Translations under genes and position numbers: made by a program
Notes under the pieces: model-generated
Told to the model about the DNA's origin: nothing
The model's input: only the letters and a program-made list of their open reading frames with translations
Databases searched by the model: none
Part shown: positions 31,908 to 41,631 of the stretch, piece by piece
Layout of the letters: each line of letters opens with the position of its first letter
Numbering within the stretch: the stretch's first letter is position 1
Assembly (NCBI GenBank): GCA_028751875.1
Contig: CM054154.1
Location: 56,970,572-57,034,571, forward strand
Source of the DNA: Rapana venosa
Lineage: Eukaryota > Mollusca > Gastropoda > Neogastropoda > Muricidae
DNA: 64,000 bases
Direction: 5' to 3'

Positions 31908-31985
31908 AGGCGCATAAAGCATCATTGGTCAGATGAGGATTGAATAAGTCATAGTTAAGATCACTCACGCCAAGCCTTAAGGGAC
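31908..31985 (-). pseudogene. LINE C-terminal fragment, part 1
   Basis: Minus strand LRLGVSDLNYDLFNPHLTND then ALCACTYPQ, continued at 29,447 as ETAEHYLLHC. This is the end of a LINE protein of unknown family whose upstream part I could not find. Confidence 0.65.
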
Positions 31986-32022
31986 AATGGATTATTTGCT
32001 TTTTGGGATTACCACAGTAATA

Positions 32023-32454
32023 TTAAGCTGGTACCCAAGTGTCAGTAGAAGACAGATGACGTTTTAGCTGACCTAGAGACTTGGTCTGCTGAATACACTG
32101 AGGGAGACTGTTCCACATAGTTGTTGTTGTTGAGGGGAAGAAAGACTTACTGTATATTATGTCAGTATGGTGGGCTGGAACAAGTTGTTCCATGGGTCTG
32201 CGTCTATGGTATGGATTAACCGCTGATACTAGTGGTGGTAGTAGGTTTGAAAGATATCTAGGACACCTATTGTCAATTATCTTAAAATACATGATTACTT
32301 TATGCCCCGTCTTCTCACGGCTGCTCAAAACAGGAAAAACCCGACTCTTTAGTTTGCGGCTGGCACTTTCGCTCCGTAACCTAAATACCATCTGGCTGCT
32401 ATCTAGGCACCGCGCGGTCAGGGGTCCAAGTCCAGCGTCTCGCGGTGCCAGCAC
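32023..32454 (-). pseudogene. LINE RT C-terminal fragment (different family)
   Basis: The minus frame includes VFPVLSSREKTGHKVIMYFK, CPRYLSNLLPPLVSAVNPYH and SKSFFPSTTTTMWNSLPQCI, ending LKRHLSSTDTW. The pattern MYKI..P.YL...SFFP..WN.LP is the common C-terminus of CR1/Jockey-like RT proteins. No palm domain is adjacent. It is an isolated 3' end of a LINE. Confidence 0.72.
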
Positions 32455-32695
32455 ACAAACCTTCTTTGCTGTCTATTAGCGACTGGGCGAATTTCTATTT
32501 GAAAGGCTTATTTATCATTCGCTGTTGGATGTCCTACTTGATTTGTACAGTACTCAAACTTTAGTGAACAAAACTTTAATACCTGCTTTACTTGTTTGTG
32601 GTGACAGTTGTACAGCTAATTAGGTTAACTAATTTTAAACATTTTTTTTACAAACACGGTGTTTCCCAAGAAACGAAGGGCTGAGTGTTTGTGTG

Positions 32696-32697
<2 letters not shown>

Positions 32698-32761
<64 letters not shown>

Positions 32762-32920
32762 CTCTGTGTGTGTTGTGTGTGTGTGTGTGTGTGTGTTGTG
32801 TGTGTGTGTGTGTGTAAGTAAGTAAGTAAGTAAGTCTTCAGACAACCCTAAAATAGGAGACTGCATAAGAGAGAGAGAGAGGGCGGGGGGGAGGAGAGAG
32901 AGAGAGGGGGGGGGGGAGAG
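32698..32920. repeat. (CT)n, (GT)n, (AAGT)n and (GA)n microsatellite cluster
   Basis: CT 32,698-32,762, GT with single-T breaks 32,765-32,815, AAGT repeats to 32,836, and GA/GGGG 32,868-32,920. Confidence 0.92.
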
Positions 32921-32929
32921 ATCTACTTT

Positions 32930-32931
<2 letters not shown>

Positions 32932-32962
<31 letters not shown>

Positions 32963-33203
32963 CGTCCCTGCATGCATGCGTGTGTGTGTGTGTGTGTGTG
33001 TGTTATTGTGTGTGTGTGTGTGCGGGGATGTGTGTGCGTGCGTGCGTGGGCGCGCACGTGTGCGTTTGCGCGTGGTGTGTGTTCGCGCACACGTGTGTGC
33101 GTGCGTGTATGTGTATGTGCCCGTGTATGCATGTTAGTTAGTTCTTCAGTTTAACGTCCTTCCACCAAAAAGTGATATCAGACGATTTTGTGTGTGTGTG
33201 TGT

Positions 33204-33246
<43 letters not shown>

Positions 33247-33650
33247 TGTGTGTTTGTGTGTGTGTGTGCGTGTGCGTGCATGTGTGAGTGTGTGTATGAG
33301 AGTGTGTATACGTCCGTGTATGTATGTGTGTGCATGTACGAGTGTGTGCGTGTGTGTATGTGCGTGCGTGCATGCGTGTGTGTATGTGTTTGTGTGTGTA
33401 AGTGTGTGTGTGTGTGTGTGTGTGTAAGTGTGTGTGAGTGAATGAGTTTGAGTATATGAGTGAAATTGTTGGCGTGTGTGAGTGAGTGTGTGTGTGTGTG
33501 TGTGCGTGCGTGCGCGTGTGTACGTGTAAGTAAATATATCACAGAAATTGAGTTAAGTATGTGTGTTCCTGTAGGTGTGTGTGAGTGTGTGTGTGCGCGC
33601 GCGCGCTTGTTTGCGTGTGAACATGCAAGTATGTGTGGGGGTCTTGCGTG

Positions 33651-33706
<56 letters not shown>

Positions 33707-34065
33707 CAGTAAATAGCCTAATCAACAAACAGTTATACAAAACTTAGGGCCTTGTGTATGCATGTGTGAACGTGTGTGTGTGTGTGTTTGTGTGATCGGC
33801 CACAGCACCTACATGTGCCAGGTGCTTCCTGGCTGTGTGTCAGTTTCAAGTTGTTAGTTTTCTCAAGCACATGTGTGCCGTGCGCATCTTCTTGTAGTTA
33901 CATGTGTGTGGTGTGCACACGCGCGTGTATGAGTGTGCGTGCGCGCGTATGTGTGAGTATAGGGTATGCGTATATGTATTTATGCCATTTTGTGTGTGTG
34001 TGTGTTTGTCTGCTTGTGTGTGTATGTTTGTGTGTGCACGTGCGCTCATGTGTGTGTGTGTTTAT
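32932..34065. repeat. Long degenerate GT-rich satellite block
   Basis: About 1.1 kb of (GT)n interrupted by GC, GA and TA dinucleotides, with short unique gaps at 33,131-33,188, 33,530-33,570, 33,706-33,775 and 33,795-33,905. Long open frames here translate to Cys-Val or His-Thr repeats and are not genes. Confidence 0.92.
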
Positions 34066-34073
34066 TTATTTTG

Positions 34074-34170
34074 CTTATTCTTTTATTTCAAGGATAATGG
34101 AATAAGCACTCATGTGCTTTTTTAAAAATCTAGTTCCCGTGTATATGCAGTTTTGTAAATTTTGTCATCC
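34074..34170. repeat. Left arm of a roughly 90 bp inverted repeat
   Basis: It contains the hairpin AAGCACTCATGTGCTT and matches the reverse complement of 36,095-36,187 over about 90 bp with a few differences and small gaps. The same hairpin motif stands at 21,893 and 22,853 in this orientation. Confidence 0.75.
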
Positions 34171-34189
34171 GTTTTGTGTGTGTGTGTGT

Positions 34190-35150
34190 GTGTGTTTTCT
34201 TTCCGCTTTTTTTTGGGTGTTGCTTTGATGTCAAAGTGTAGGCCTGTGTGCAATTTGTTTTTTTGTTTTTTTACACAACACTGGACTGATAAGTAGATAA
34301 ACATTTGATCACAACAATTTCTTAACAGGATCAGAAAATGCTTTTTGAATAGTATCAGAAACATCAGTGAAATAAAAACCTGAGCCATTTGTGAGGTATC
34401 TTGGCTTGATGACAGTATAGGATACTGACAAGACATTTGTTTTCTACTGTGTTCTGGGGGTTATAATTATGAGCTGTACTGGAATTGGTTCATGAACAAA
34501 CCTTCAGCTGTAGCAAGGATACCCCTAAAGGCTGATGAAACAGTAGACGTGCTGTAACGCCTGACCAGCAGGAGTGTTTATAGAGAAGTCAGATAGCTAA
34601 CACTAATGACTGCGGCAGACTCTCTCCCCACACTCTCCATCACCCTGCCTCTCACGGTGCTGGCCGCGTGCGGTAGCTGGTAGCCGCTACAGTGTGTTTA
34701 TTTATGGCCTCGTTCTGCCAACAGGTTCAAATTCCGCAGCCCCCCCAAAAGGTTAGTCTGCATGCAGACATATTCAATGTTTTCTCTATGTTCATTGTTT
34801 ATATAATATAAATATATGCTTTTTTAGAGAGAGAGTTAGAAATGTCTGTTTTTTGTGATTGTGTTTCTTCCTGCACCTCTCCTGTTTATCTTCATGTCTG
34901 TTTGAACTGCTGTCACATCAACCAGTATGAAAGAAAGTACATGGAGTTTGGAGTCAAAAGAAAGCTCGTTTAAAGCTCATTTTAAAGAGTGCTTTGCTTG
35001 TCATTTTTAAACAATTCACTGTGCAAGAGGATGTGTGAAAGACACAAGGGTAATTTACGGCTGAACAGGGCTACAGCTGCAAGCCCCTAGTGCTGCCTTT
35101 CCTTTTGCCCTGTTTATTTATATCCACGCCCTGCCAGCTGCCAGTCATGA
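34190..35150. other. No recognised gene
   Basis: Starts with a GT tract (34,172-34,194). No RT, endonuclease or long frame was seen. AT-rich with a CG-containing stretch near 34,610-34,745. Confidence 0.5.
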
Positions 35151-35154
35151 ACTT

Positions 35155-35640
35155 TGGCTGGGAAACTAAACGGAGGGTTTGAGAAGCAGTGTTCTCTCTT
35201 GCAGTGCACAGGATCAAGTTTCTGTGTAAAGTTTTTGGTGGCTTGTTCCGCGAGTGGTACCAGTTATGATGAGCAGAGCATCCAAATGTACATTTTCCAA
35301 AAGGTTGTACTGGTAGTTTGTGCAGTTAACCCAAATGATATCAGAGTAGTCAAACATAGGTAGAATATGATTTATACATTGTTCCTAAGGCCTTCCTGGA
35401 AAGCTTATATCTCTAAGATCTGAGACAATTAATTAACAACCCAGCTTTATTTACTGTGCTGTCTACTGGCTTCCCCACTTGAAATTTTCTTGAAGAACGA
35501 TGCCTAAATGTTTATGCTTATTGTGTTGTTGAAGTATTGTATTCCCAAAAGTAAGGTCATGTGCTGTTGCATGTATGCAAACAACAGTTAGTAGTTCCGT
35601 CTTGGATTCGTTAAATTTAAATAGTAATGTGCTTGATTTT
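35155..35640 (-). pseudogene. LINE-G RT C-terminal fragment
   Basis: Minus strand: LFKFNESKTELLTVVCIHAT, HKHLGIVLQENFKWGS, then MFDYSDIIWVNCTNYQYNLL and ENVHLDALLIITGTTRGTSH. These match the region after the RT catalytic box in a LINE type where N.SKTE, HLG..L and DY.D.IW.NC..Y appear, from recollection of invertebrate LINEs. Two or more frame breaks. It is not visible as a long open frame. It lies inside the inverted-repeat pair 34,074 / 36,187. Confidence 0.65.
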
Positions 35641-35924
35641 GTCTTATTTGTATATACACCTTTTCCTCCTTTTCTTGATTCTTTGTCATTGTTTTTTTTG
35701 TTTTTTGGGGTTTTTTTTGGGGGGGAGTTGTTTTGATTTCAACGCCCTCTCCCCCTTTTTTCACCCATGTCTCCATTAGGAATGCTTGCTTTTCTCATCT
35801 GTCATCTATCTCTTTCACTGTCCCTCTCTTTGCTAATCTCTGTCAGATAGTCTGTCAATCTGTTTTTAGTTCATTTCCCCACTCACCCCCTTTCTTGTCA
35901 TTTTCTGTGTTTCTTCCTTAGTAG

Positions 35925-35926
<2 letters not shown>

Positions 35927-35971
<45 letters not shown>

Positions 35972-35972
35972 G

Positions 35973-36040
<68 letters not shown>

Positions 36041-36052
36041 ACATACACACAT
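35927..36052. repeat. (CT)n then (CA)n microsatellite
   Basis: CT 35,927-35,956 followed by CA to 36,052 with one GC interruption. Confidence 0.93.
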
Positions 36053-36094
36053 GCACAACATCTTGGGCACATGTTGTAGGCCATTGTGTGCCGG

Positions 36095-36187
36095 TGGGAA
36101 CATGACAAAATTTTCAAAACCGCATACACACGGGGACTGGATGTAAAAAAGCACATGAGTGCTTATTCCATTATCCTCGATAAAAAA
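36095..36187. repeat. Right arm of the roughly 90 bp inverted repeat
   Basis: Reverse complement of 34,074-34,170, including the hairpin AAGCACATGAGTGCTT and CCATTATCC. About 1.9 kb lie between the arms. Confidence 0.75.
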
Positions 36188-36189
36188 GA

Positions 36190-37814
36190 ATATTTTTTTT
36201 TTTTATAAAATAAATAAATGCACACACACTCACTAATATACAAGTTGAAGATGGTAAGTTTTCTGAAAACACTCTCTTCTTCATAAAAGCAGAGCGCTGC
36301 AAAGGAACCAAAGCCATAACTGGAACCACCAAATAAACAATGATTATAAGAATACATCCAGAACAAGAAAGATTGTGAATACTATTTTTGCTGTCAAAAT
36401 ACAATTTTTGGCCTGGTCAAATATTTTTCATTTGCTGGGGTAGGCAGGTCTGGAATGGGCATAAAACTTATGGAAAAATAAACATTGATGTTTAGTTATG
36501 TGCTCTGAGTTGTTTGTTTGTGTTTGTATGCCATGGTGTGACAAAACAATTCCGAATTCACCCACTCTTTCACAAAAATCCAAGCGCATTTTGCTGCTTG
36601 ATGTACTTCTAGCCACCATGGCATTAGCCAAGCGAGTGAAAGGTATGGATAGAAAATCTCTAGGCCTATGTAGGATGTGCTCATTGCACTGCATCAACTA
36701 AAAAATAAGTCAGAATAGAAGAGCATATTTCCAGCTTTAATTTTGTATGATTTTTTAGTAGATCCGAAAAGCTTAAATCAATTAAAATCGGAAGTTTAAA
36801 GCGCCAGTTGAAGTTAGGCTAGTCCACTTTCGGTCCACGATACCAAGCATCGGGCGATATAGGCTAAATGTAGACATTAGGCTAGGTAGGCTAGCCTAAT
36901 GGTGCGATCGGAAGGCAAGTCTGTGCTGAATTCAATGGTGTATCAAGCTCTATGATTGGTTAAGTACTGGTCCAATGCCGGCCAATCAAAGTGAATGTCT
37001 CATCTATCATCTAGCCATGTTTATGCCATGTGAGAAAAACAAAAATGGCAGAACATAGTGAAAGAAGCAAACTGAGTCAAATACGTTAAACTTCACGGAA
37101 TTGCAGGACAAACTTGGCAAGTTAAGGCGTTAAAATATCAAGTTAAGACTTGCACCAAACGATTCCTTAAATTCATTTTGTTTAGTATTTAGGAAATTAT
37201 TTATTTTGTTCGTTGACTGGTACCCGTATTTAGTTTAAAGCGATTTTTTTTTAAACTGGGAAACTTATACAAGTTATAGAAATCGATACTAGTTATAGGT
37301 AGCCTATAGCTAACAGTGATTTAGCGATCTGAGAGCTAGTTATTGAATTAATTCCGCGATTAACCGAAGTTGGTCTTGCACACACATGGGGGTCAACAGC
37401 ACAGATTGAAAGCTGACTTACAGCGGCTGTTGAGACAACACATTGTAGTTTTCATTACATGTTGCTTCAAAATGAAATAGTAATATTTCTAATAAACTTT
37501 GTGATTACTTCATCAGCCTCCTTTTTAAAGATGTCAATATAATAACGCTTTATGTTTTTTTTAATCTACTAGATATCTATCAAGATAACAGAACAATTAA
37601 AAAATTATGAATATAATTATTGTCATCTCATCTTTTTTTCACAACAAAGTAATTGATGATCACATGCTGTAGATCTATTATAATTTATACATCACTGATG
37701 CTTTGTAGACAATGAGTAATATCTGGTAAGTGTTAAACTGTTAACTCCAAACATCACACCATACCCAACTTACTCCAATCTTTCTCTGTCTCATACAAAT
37801 GAACATTCATGAAT

Positions 37815-37815
<1 letters not shown>
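36190..37815. other. No recognised gene; possible unique sequence
   Basis: AT-rich text with no transposon motifs. Around 36,950-37,000 there are three CCAAT-type elements (ATTGG, CCAAT, CCAAT) and at 37,045 an ATG in a fair context (AAAATGGCA) with only 14 codons before a stop. A first exon is conceivable but unsupported. Confidence 0.45.
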
Positions 37816-37817
<2 letters not shown>

Positions 37818-37872
<55 letters not shown>

Positions 37873-37881
37873 TCTCTCTTC

Positions 37882-37930
<49 letters not shown>
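37818..37930. repeat. (CT)n microsatellite before the ORF1-only element
   Basis: About 110 bp of CT with TCC breaks, directly joined to the 5' end of the ORF1-only element, copy A. Confidence 0.93.
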
Positions 37931-38026
37931 CTCAACACGGACTCTCTCCCTTGCTTGGCTACCAGCAAGACCTCTCTCCTGCAGTGTGGTGAATTTTTTC
38001 TGTTTTCACGTGTGCTGACTTTCAAA

Positions 38027-38290
38027 ATGCCAGTGACAGGGCTACCAGCAATGTTAGAGTCTCTGCTAAACTCTGCTTTACAAGAAATGGCCATTTCTTC
38101 ATTCAAAGTAGATAGCAAAGGAGAACAAACTGTAGTCGTGCTCAGACTGAGTAGTAAAACTACCAGCTACACCCTGTCACTCCACTTCAAAATACAACGT
38201 TTCGAAGGAAGTGTCCGTCACAGGTTAACAGAGACAGAAAAAGAGCAGAAATGCACAGAAGTAACCGACAGGAAAAGGCAAGCAATGTGA
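38027..38290 (+). CDS. ORF1-like protein, N-terminal frame (copy A)
   Basis: 87 codons: MPVTGLPAMLESLLNSALQE, then SSFKVDSKGEQTVVVLRLSS, a helix-strand pattern. The start is the first ATG after a roughly 100 bp leader and is conserved in all three copies. In copy B the same protein continues in this frame into the basic RRKC.SQV..DRK block. Here and in copy C that block lies one frame back, so the frame has shifted between about 38,170 and 38,190. Expected role, by analogy with LINE ORF1 proteins: RNA binding. No domain was recognised with certainty. Confidence 0.6.
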   Translation: MPVTGLPAMLESLLNSALQEMAISSFKVDSKGEQTVVVLRLSSKTTSYTLSLHFKIQRFEGSVRHRLTETEKEQKCTEVTDRKRQAM

Positions 38291-38681
38291 TGCACTCTCC
38301 CTCAGGTTTGTTTCTTCCAACACCCCCCAGTTTATTTTATGCTGCTGACCCAACTGAAGGTGACACTGTTATGAACATCCAGCTTGTGATGATCAATGTG
38401 CTTCAAATCATTATCAGTGCAGTCAGCAAATTGACACAAGGCAACAATTTGAGAAAGAGACAGTGGCCATATTGTACAATGACGCAGTGATTGACCTATG
38501 TGGTAAAGATGGAAATGAACTAAATGACTCTGAGTATGGTTGTAATGATGTGAATGAGGCAATGAATTATGTCTGTGACAGTGTGAATGAGATGAACGAC
38601 AACAATTCTGAAGTGGGTGCAGAGTGTGCAGGAAATGCTAAGACTGAGGCAGAATCTGTGGAGTGTGTTGAAGGTGTATGA
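38188..38681 (+). pseudogene. ORF1-like protein, middle part (copy A, frameshifted)
   Basis: Reading one frame back from the first part: TTFRRKCPSQVNRDRKRAEM, HRSNRQEKASN and SPSGLFLPTPPSLFYAADPT. It then breaks near 38,375-38,470 and continues as DLCGKDGNELNDSEYGCNDV and NYVCDSVNEMNDNN, ending ECVEGV. Copy C has this part open for 143 codons. The block with R..CPSQ..RD..R is the most gene-like feature and recurs in copy B. Confidence 0.58.
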
Positions 38682-38824
38682 GTATTTCCAGTGAGAGAGA
38701 GCCTGAAGTTACTTGTAGAGACGTTATTGAATATATTCAGTCAATGATAGAGAACATGAAACAGTACAGTTCTGATAAAACCACAGCTGCACAAAGAGAA
38801 AATCTTGACAGGGGCGTGTCCTAG
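38678..38824 (+). CDS. ORF1-like protein, C-terminal frame (copy A)
   Basis: 48 codons starting MSISSEREPEVTCRDVIEYI and ending before TAG at 38,822. Its ATG overlaps the stop of the middle part in ATGA, as in copy C. In copy B the corresponding text is part of a longer frame, so this is probably the C-terminal end of one ancestral protein. The residues suit a short amphipathic helix. Confidence 0.5.
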   Translation: MSISSEREPEVTCRDVIEYIQSMIENMKQYSSDKTTAAQRENLDRGVS

Positions 38825-38906
38825 TTCATGATTTCATTTGGGCTCCACATAATACATAATTATGTGTGACTGTGAGTATGAATATATGATAAGGTAAAAA
38901 GTGATA

Positions 38907-40024
38907 GTCAAGTCAAGTCAAGTCAAAAACACTTTAATCATCCCATGAAGGGCAATTACAATACTGACAGGCAGATTGATACTCATCAAATATATCAAAG
39001 ACACAAAAGCTATATTTCATATTGGTTTTCAAATAAAATGTCACGACACACACACACACACACACACCACACACACGCGCGCATGCGCACACACACGCAA
39101 ACGCCCGCACACACACACATCAATTGTGAACACAATTTTAAACCCATTGACTAGAAGACATAAAAACTTATTTTTACGCACGCATATACGCAGCACGTAC
39201 ACACGCACCTACGTGTGTGTGCAGCACGCCCACGCACACCCTTCTTTGTTTACTTTCACAATTCTTTGTTTACTTCCTTCTTTTGTTGTTCTGTGCCTGT
39301 GTAAAATACTACTTTCTTTTTGTTTAAAACACGTTTCAGATCCTTTGTAACCCAAGGCTTGTTATTGGGGTAAATGGTTATCTCCTTAGTTGGAATGACA
39401 CAACTAACACAAAATGAAATATAAGAACGAATAACATCAGTGAGCTCATTCAGATCTGAACACACATCATAAAACATATCCCAGTCAGTGCAATCAAAGC
39501 AGCCTTGCAGATTAGCTATACTATCAGCAGTCCATTTTTTTGTGGTCCTGACTATGGGTTGAAGGCGCCGAAACACTGACTGGTACATGGGTGCAAGAAG
39601 AACGCAGTTGTGGTCAGATGATCCCAGGGGAGGCAAAGGCAACGATCTATAGGCACCTGCTACAGTCCCATAGCACAAGTCTAAGGTCTTGTTTCTTCGT
39701 GTAGGGCAGGTCACATACTGTTCATAGTTCTTCAGTAGTTTAGTAAGGGAACAGTTATTGAAATCACCCAGGATAAACTTAGGGGCATCAGGGGATATAG
39801 AATCGAGCACATGGAGGTGATCTAATATATGTTCAGTTGCTCTAGCCACTCTTGCTTTGGGGTGAATGTAAACTAAAGTGAAAAATAGTTGCGGGAATTC
39901 CCGTGGTAAGTAAAAAGGCCGGAGCGAAATAGAGAGCAGTTCAATGTCCTCCACGGATAGCGTAGTTCTAATTTTAACATCACCACACCAACGCTCGTTG
40001 ATGTAGAAGCACAAACCTCCGCCT
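38907..40024 (-). mobile_element. LINE-E copy lacking RT, inside the ORF1-only element
   Basis: On the minus strand it begins in the endonuclease (40,035-39,256), passes directly to a 3' untranslated region and ends in a TTGAC repeat (38,907-38,925). The RT gene is missing, so it is an internally deleted copy. The flanking text GTGATA and AGTTGAAAC joins to the uninterrupted sequence of copy C. The duplication, if any, is 3 bp or less. A CA/CG microsatellite (39,043-39,118) lies in the 3' part. Confidence 0.82.
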
Positions 40025-40035
40025 AGTTGAAACAT
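39256..40035 (-). pseudogene. LINE-E endonuclease and linker, open frame of 259 codons
   Basis: LGGGLCFYINERWCGDVKIR near the start, then DIELLSISLRPFYLPREFPQ, FFTLVYIHPKA, APKFILGDFNNCSL (about residue 90-104), CPTRRNKTLDLCYGTV and PLGSSDHNCVLLAPMY. GDFN and SDH are the metal and catalytic blocks of APE-type endonucleases. A linker, NNKPWVTKDLKRVLNKKKVV, normally leads into RT, but a stop follows and no RT is present. The first few codons come from the flanking element. It nicks target DNA in active relatives. Confidence 0.85.
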
Positions 40036-40198
40036 TTATAAAGCCATGATATGGATTCCATGGCATGAGGTTCATTTGGACTGTTTGTTGTTGTTTACGT
40101 TGTTGTTGTTGTTTTTCTAAAATCTGGGTCCTGTGCCCTGTCCCTCTCCCGCTGTCCCCCTTGTAAATGGGCGTAAATGCTTATTACAATAAACATTT

Positions 40199-40202
<4 letters not shown>

Positions 40203-40243
<41 letters not shown>

Positions 40244-40248
40244 TCTCC

Positions 40249-40320
<72 letters not shown>
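40203..40320. repeat. (CT)n then (CA)n microsatellite
   Basis: CT 40,203-40,252, CA 40,253-40,319. It adjoins the 3' end of the ORF1-only element. Confidence 0.95.
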
Positions 40321-40322
<2 letters not shown>

Positions 40323-40369
40323 ACACCAACAAAACATATGCACACTCACTAATATATGTATGTATGTTT

Positions 40370-40740
40370 GTCCGTCGTATCCGACGATGACCTCCAAAAC
40401 AGCAGAGGAGGCAGCTACTGTTTGGGAAACTGGGCAGAAATTTGATTATAGTGGAGATGCCTTGCCCACAGTACATCCCCACTCTCTCGTCCAAGTGGGC
40501 ATAAGGACAGTCAGCGTTGGAGATGTTCTCCAAAGGCCAACCAGGTCCCAGGGCTGCAGCACATAAGGACTGTGGAGTCAAGCCTCCTAGTCAGAGAGTC
40601 ATAGTCGATCACTAAAGACTAAGCTGTAAAGTGGAATTCCATGAGTGGGAAAGCCACTGGTCATTCAGCCTCTCACTTTGCTGTTGCTCCCAGCGTCAAT
40701 GGTTTAATAAAGAACTGGGATAAAGCCCAGGTGCTGACGG
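40370..40740. repeat. Unclassified dispersed-repeat-like segment
   Basis: A segment of balanced composition bounded by (TATG)n at 40,350-40,368 and (AT)n at 40,748-40,767. It starts with an inverted pair CGTCG / CGACG (40,371-40,386). It resembles the end of a non-LTR element, but no family was recognised and it has no second copy in this window. Confidence 0.35.
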
Positions 40741-40769
40741 CTGGGGGTTAATATATATATATATATATG

Positions 40770-41620
40770 TTGTCATGATATTACATAGTGATTGATGAAG
40801 AAATGCAGACACTGAGACAGTGAATTCAAATTATGTGTAAAAATGTAAAATAGCATTTTGTTTGTAATACAACATGGGCAAATTCAATGCAAGAATAAGA
40901 CTCTAAGAGTAGTATGCAAACAGTATTAATTTGTTAATATTTTTGTCTTTTGAGATAAAGCCCAAAAAACTCTCCCTGTAATCACCAGCCACTCATGAAA
41001 AGTCTCAAATGGTAAAATGAACAGCATAATATGGAGCAATTTTTATCTAGCATTGCAAATTTCAGAGAGCAGACTATGCAAAATCCTCCGTCCTTATTCT
41101 ATAGAGGAAGAATAGAATGAAAGTATCACATGCTGAGAGAACAGTTGCTGCCTCGCAAAGACAGCTGGAAGAAACGAAAGATAAAATTACAGAGAAATTT
41201 GAAAAAACCCAACTCGGTAACTGTAGTTTCATACAGCTTTTTAATTACAGATGATGCAGAATAAAACCAAACAGCTTGACAATATGAAGACTAAATGCTT
41301 ATCTTGAAAGACATTCTGAACCAAAAACTGAAGCAAGTTTAGCAGACAAAGTCAGGGAGAAAATGTGTACAAGTGTCTTTAAAGAATGTCAGTACCTTTT
41401 TATTTTTTATTTGGAAATGTTTGTCAGGTATATGTCATAGATAATTTGATAGGTAGCAGTGTGAAAAAGATTGTGGCTGGTTAGTTAAGGGAGAATGTCC
41501 ATTTCTGTTTGGACAACTCTGTCAACTCATCCCAGGAAGTTATTGTTTAAGAATAAAAAACAAATAAGTTAGTAAAGATAGCAAAGAAATACGTTTCATT
41601 ATGTAGAAAATAGTGTATTA
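40770..41620. other. No recognised gene
   Basis: AT-rich text with no long frame and no similarity to the families in this window. Confidence 0.5.
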
Positions 41621-41631
41621 AGACTATCTAT

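Larger units (their letters stand above)
37928..40201 (+). mobile_element. ORF1-only element, copy A, interrupted by LINE-E
   Basis: It begins CGCTCTCAACACGGACTCTC, exactly as copy C at 52,993, and is interrupted at 38,907-40,024. It resumes at 40,025 and ends near 40,201 with a hairpin-capable 3' end (AAATGCTTATT and AATAAACATTT) and one TTGTCATT unit, then CT repeats again. Without the insertion it is about 1.16 kb. It is flanked on both sides by (CT)n. It carries an ORF1-like gene and no endonuclease or RT, so it must depend on another LINE. Confidence 0.82.

Noticed and set aside
32928..33747. Long open frames on both strands encoding Cys-Val or His-Thr repeats
   Set aside because: They are translations of (GT)n and (CA)n tracts in all frames. 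No start context or non-repeat domain.
40167..40566. Plus frames with Ser-Leu and Thr-His repeats joined to a short unique tail
   Set aside because: They mostly translate the CT and CA microsatellites. The unique tail has no recognised domain.
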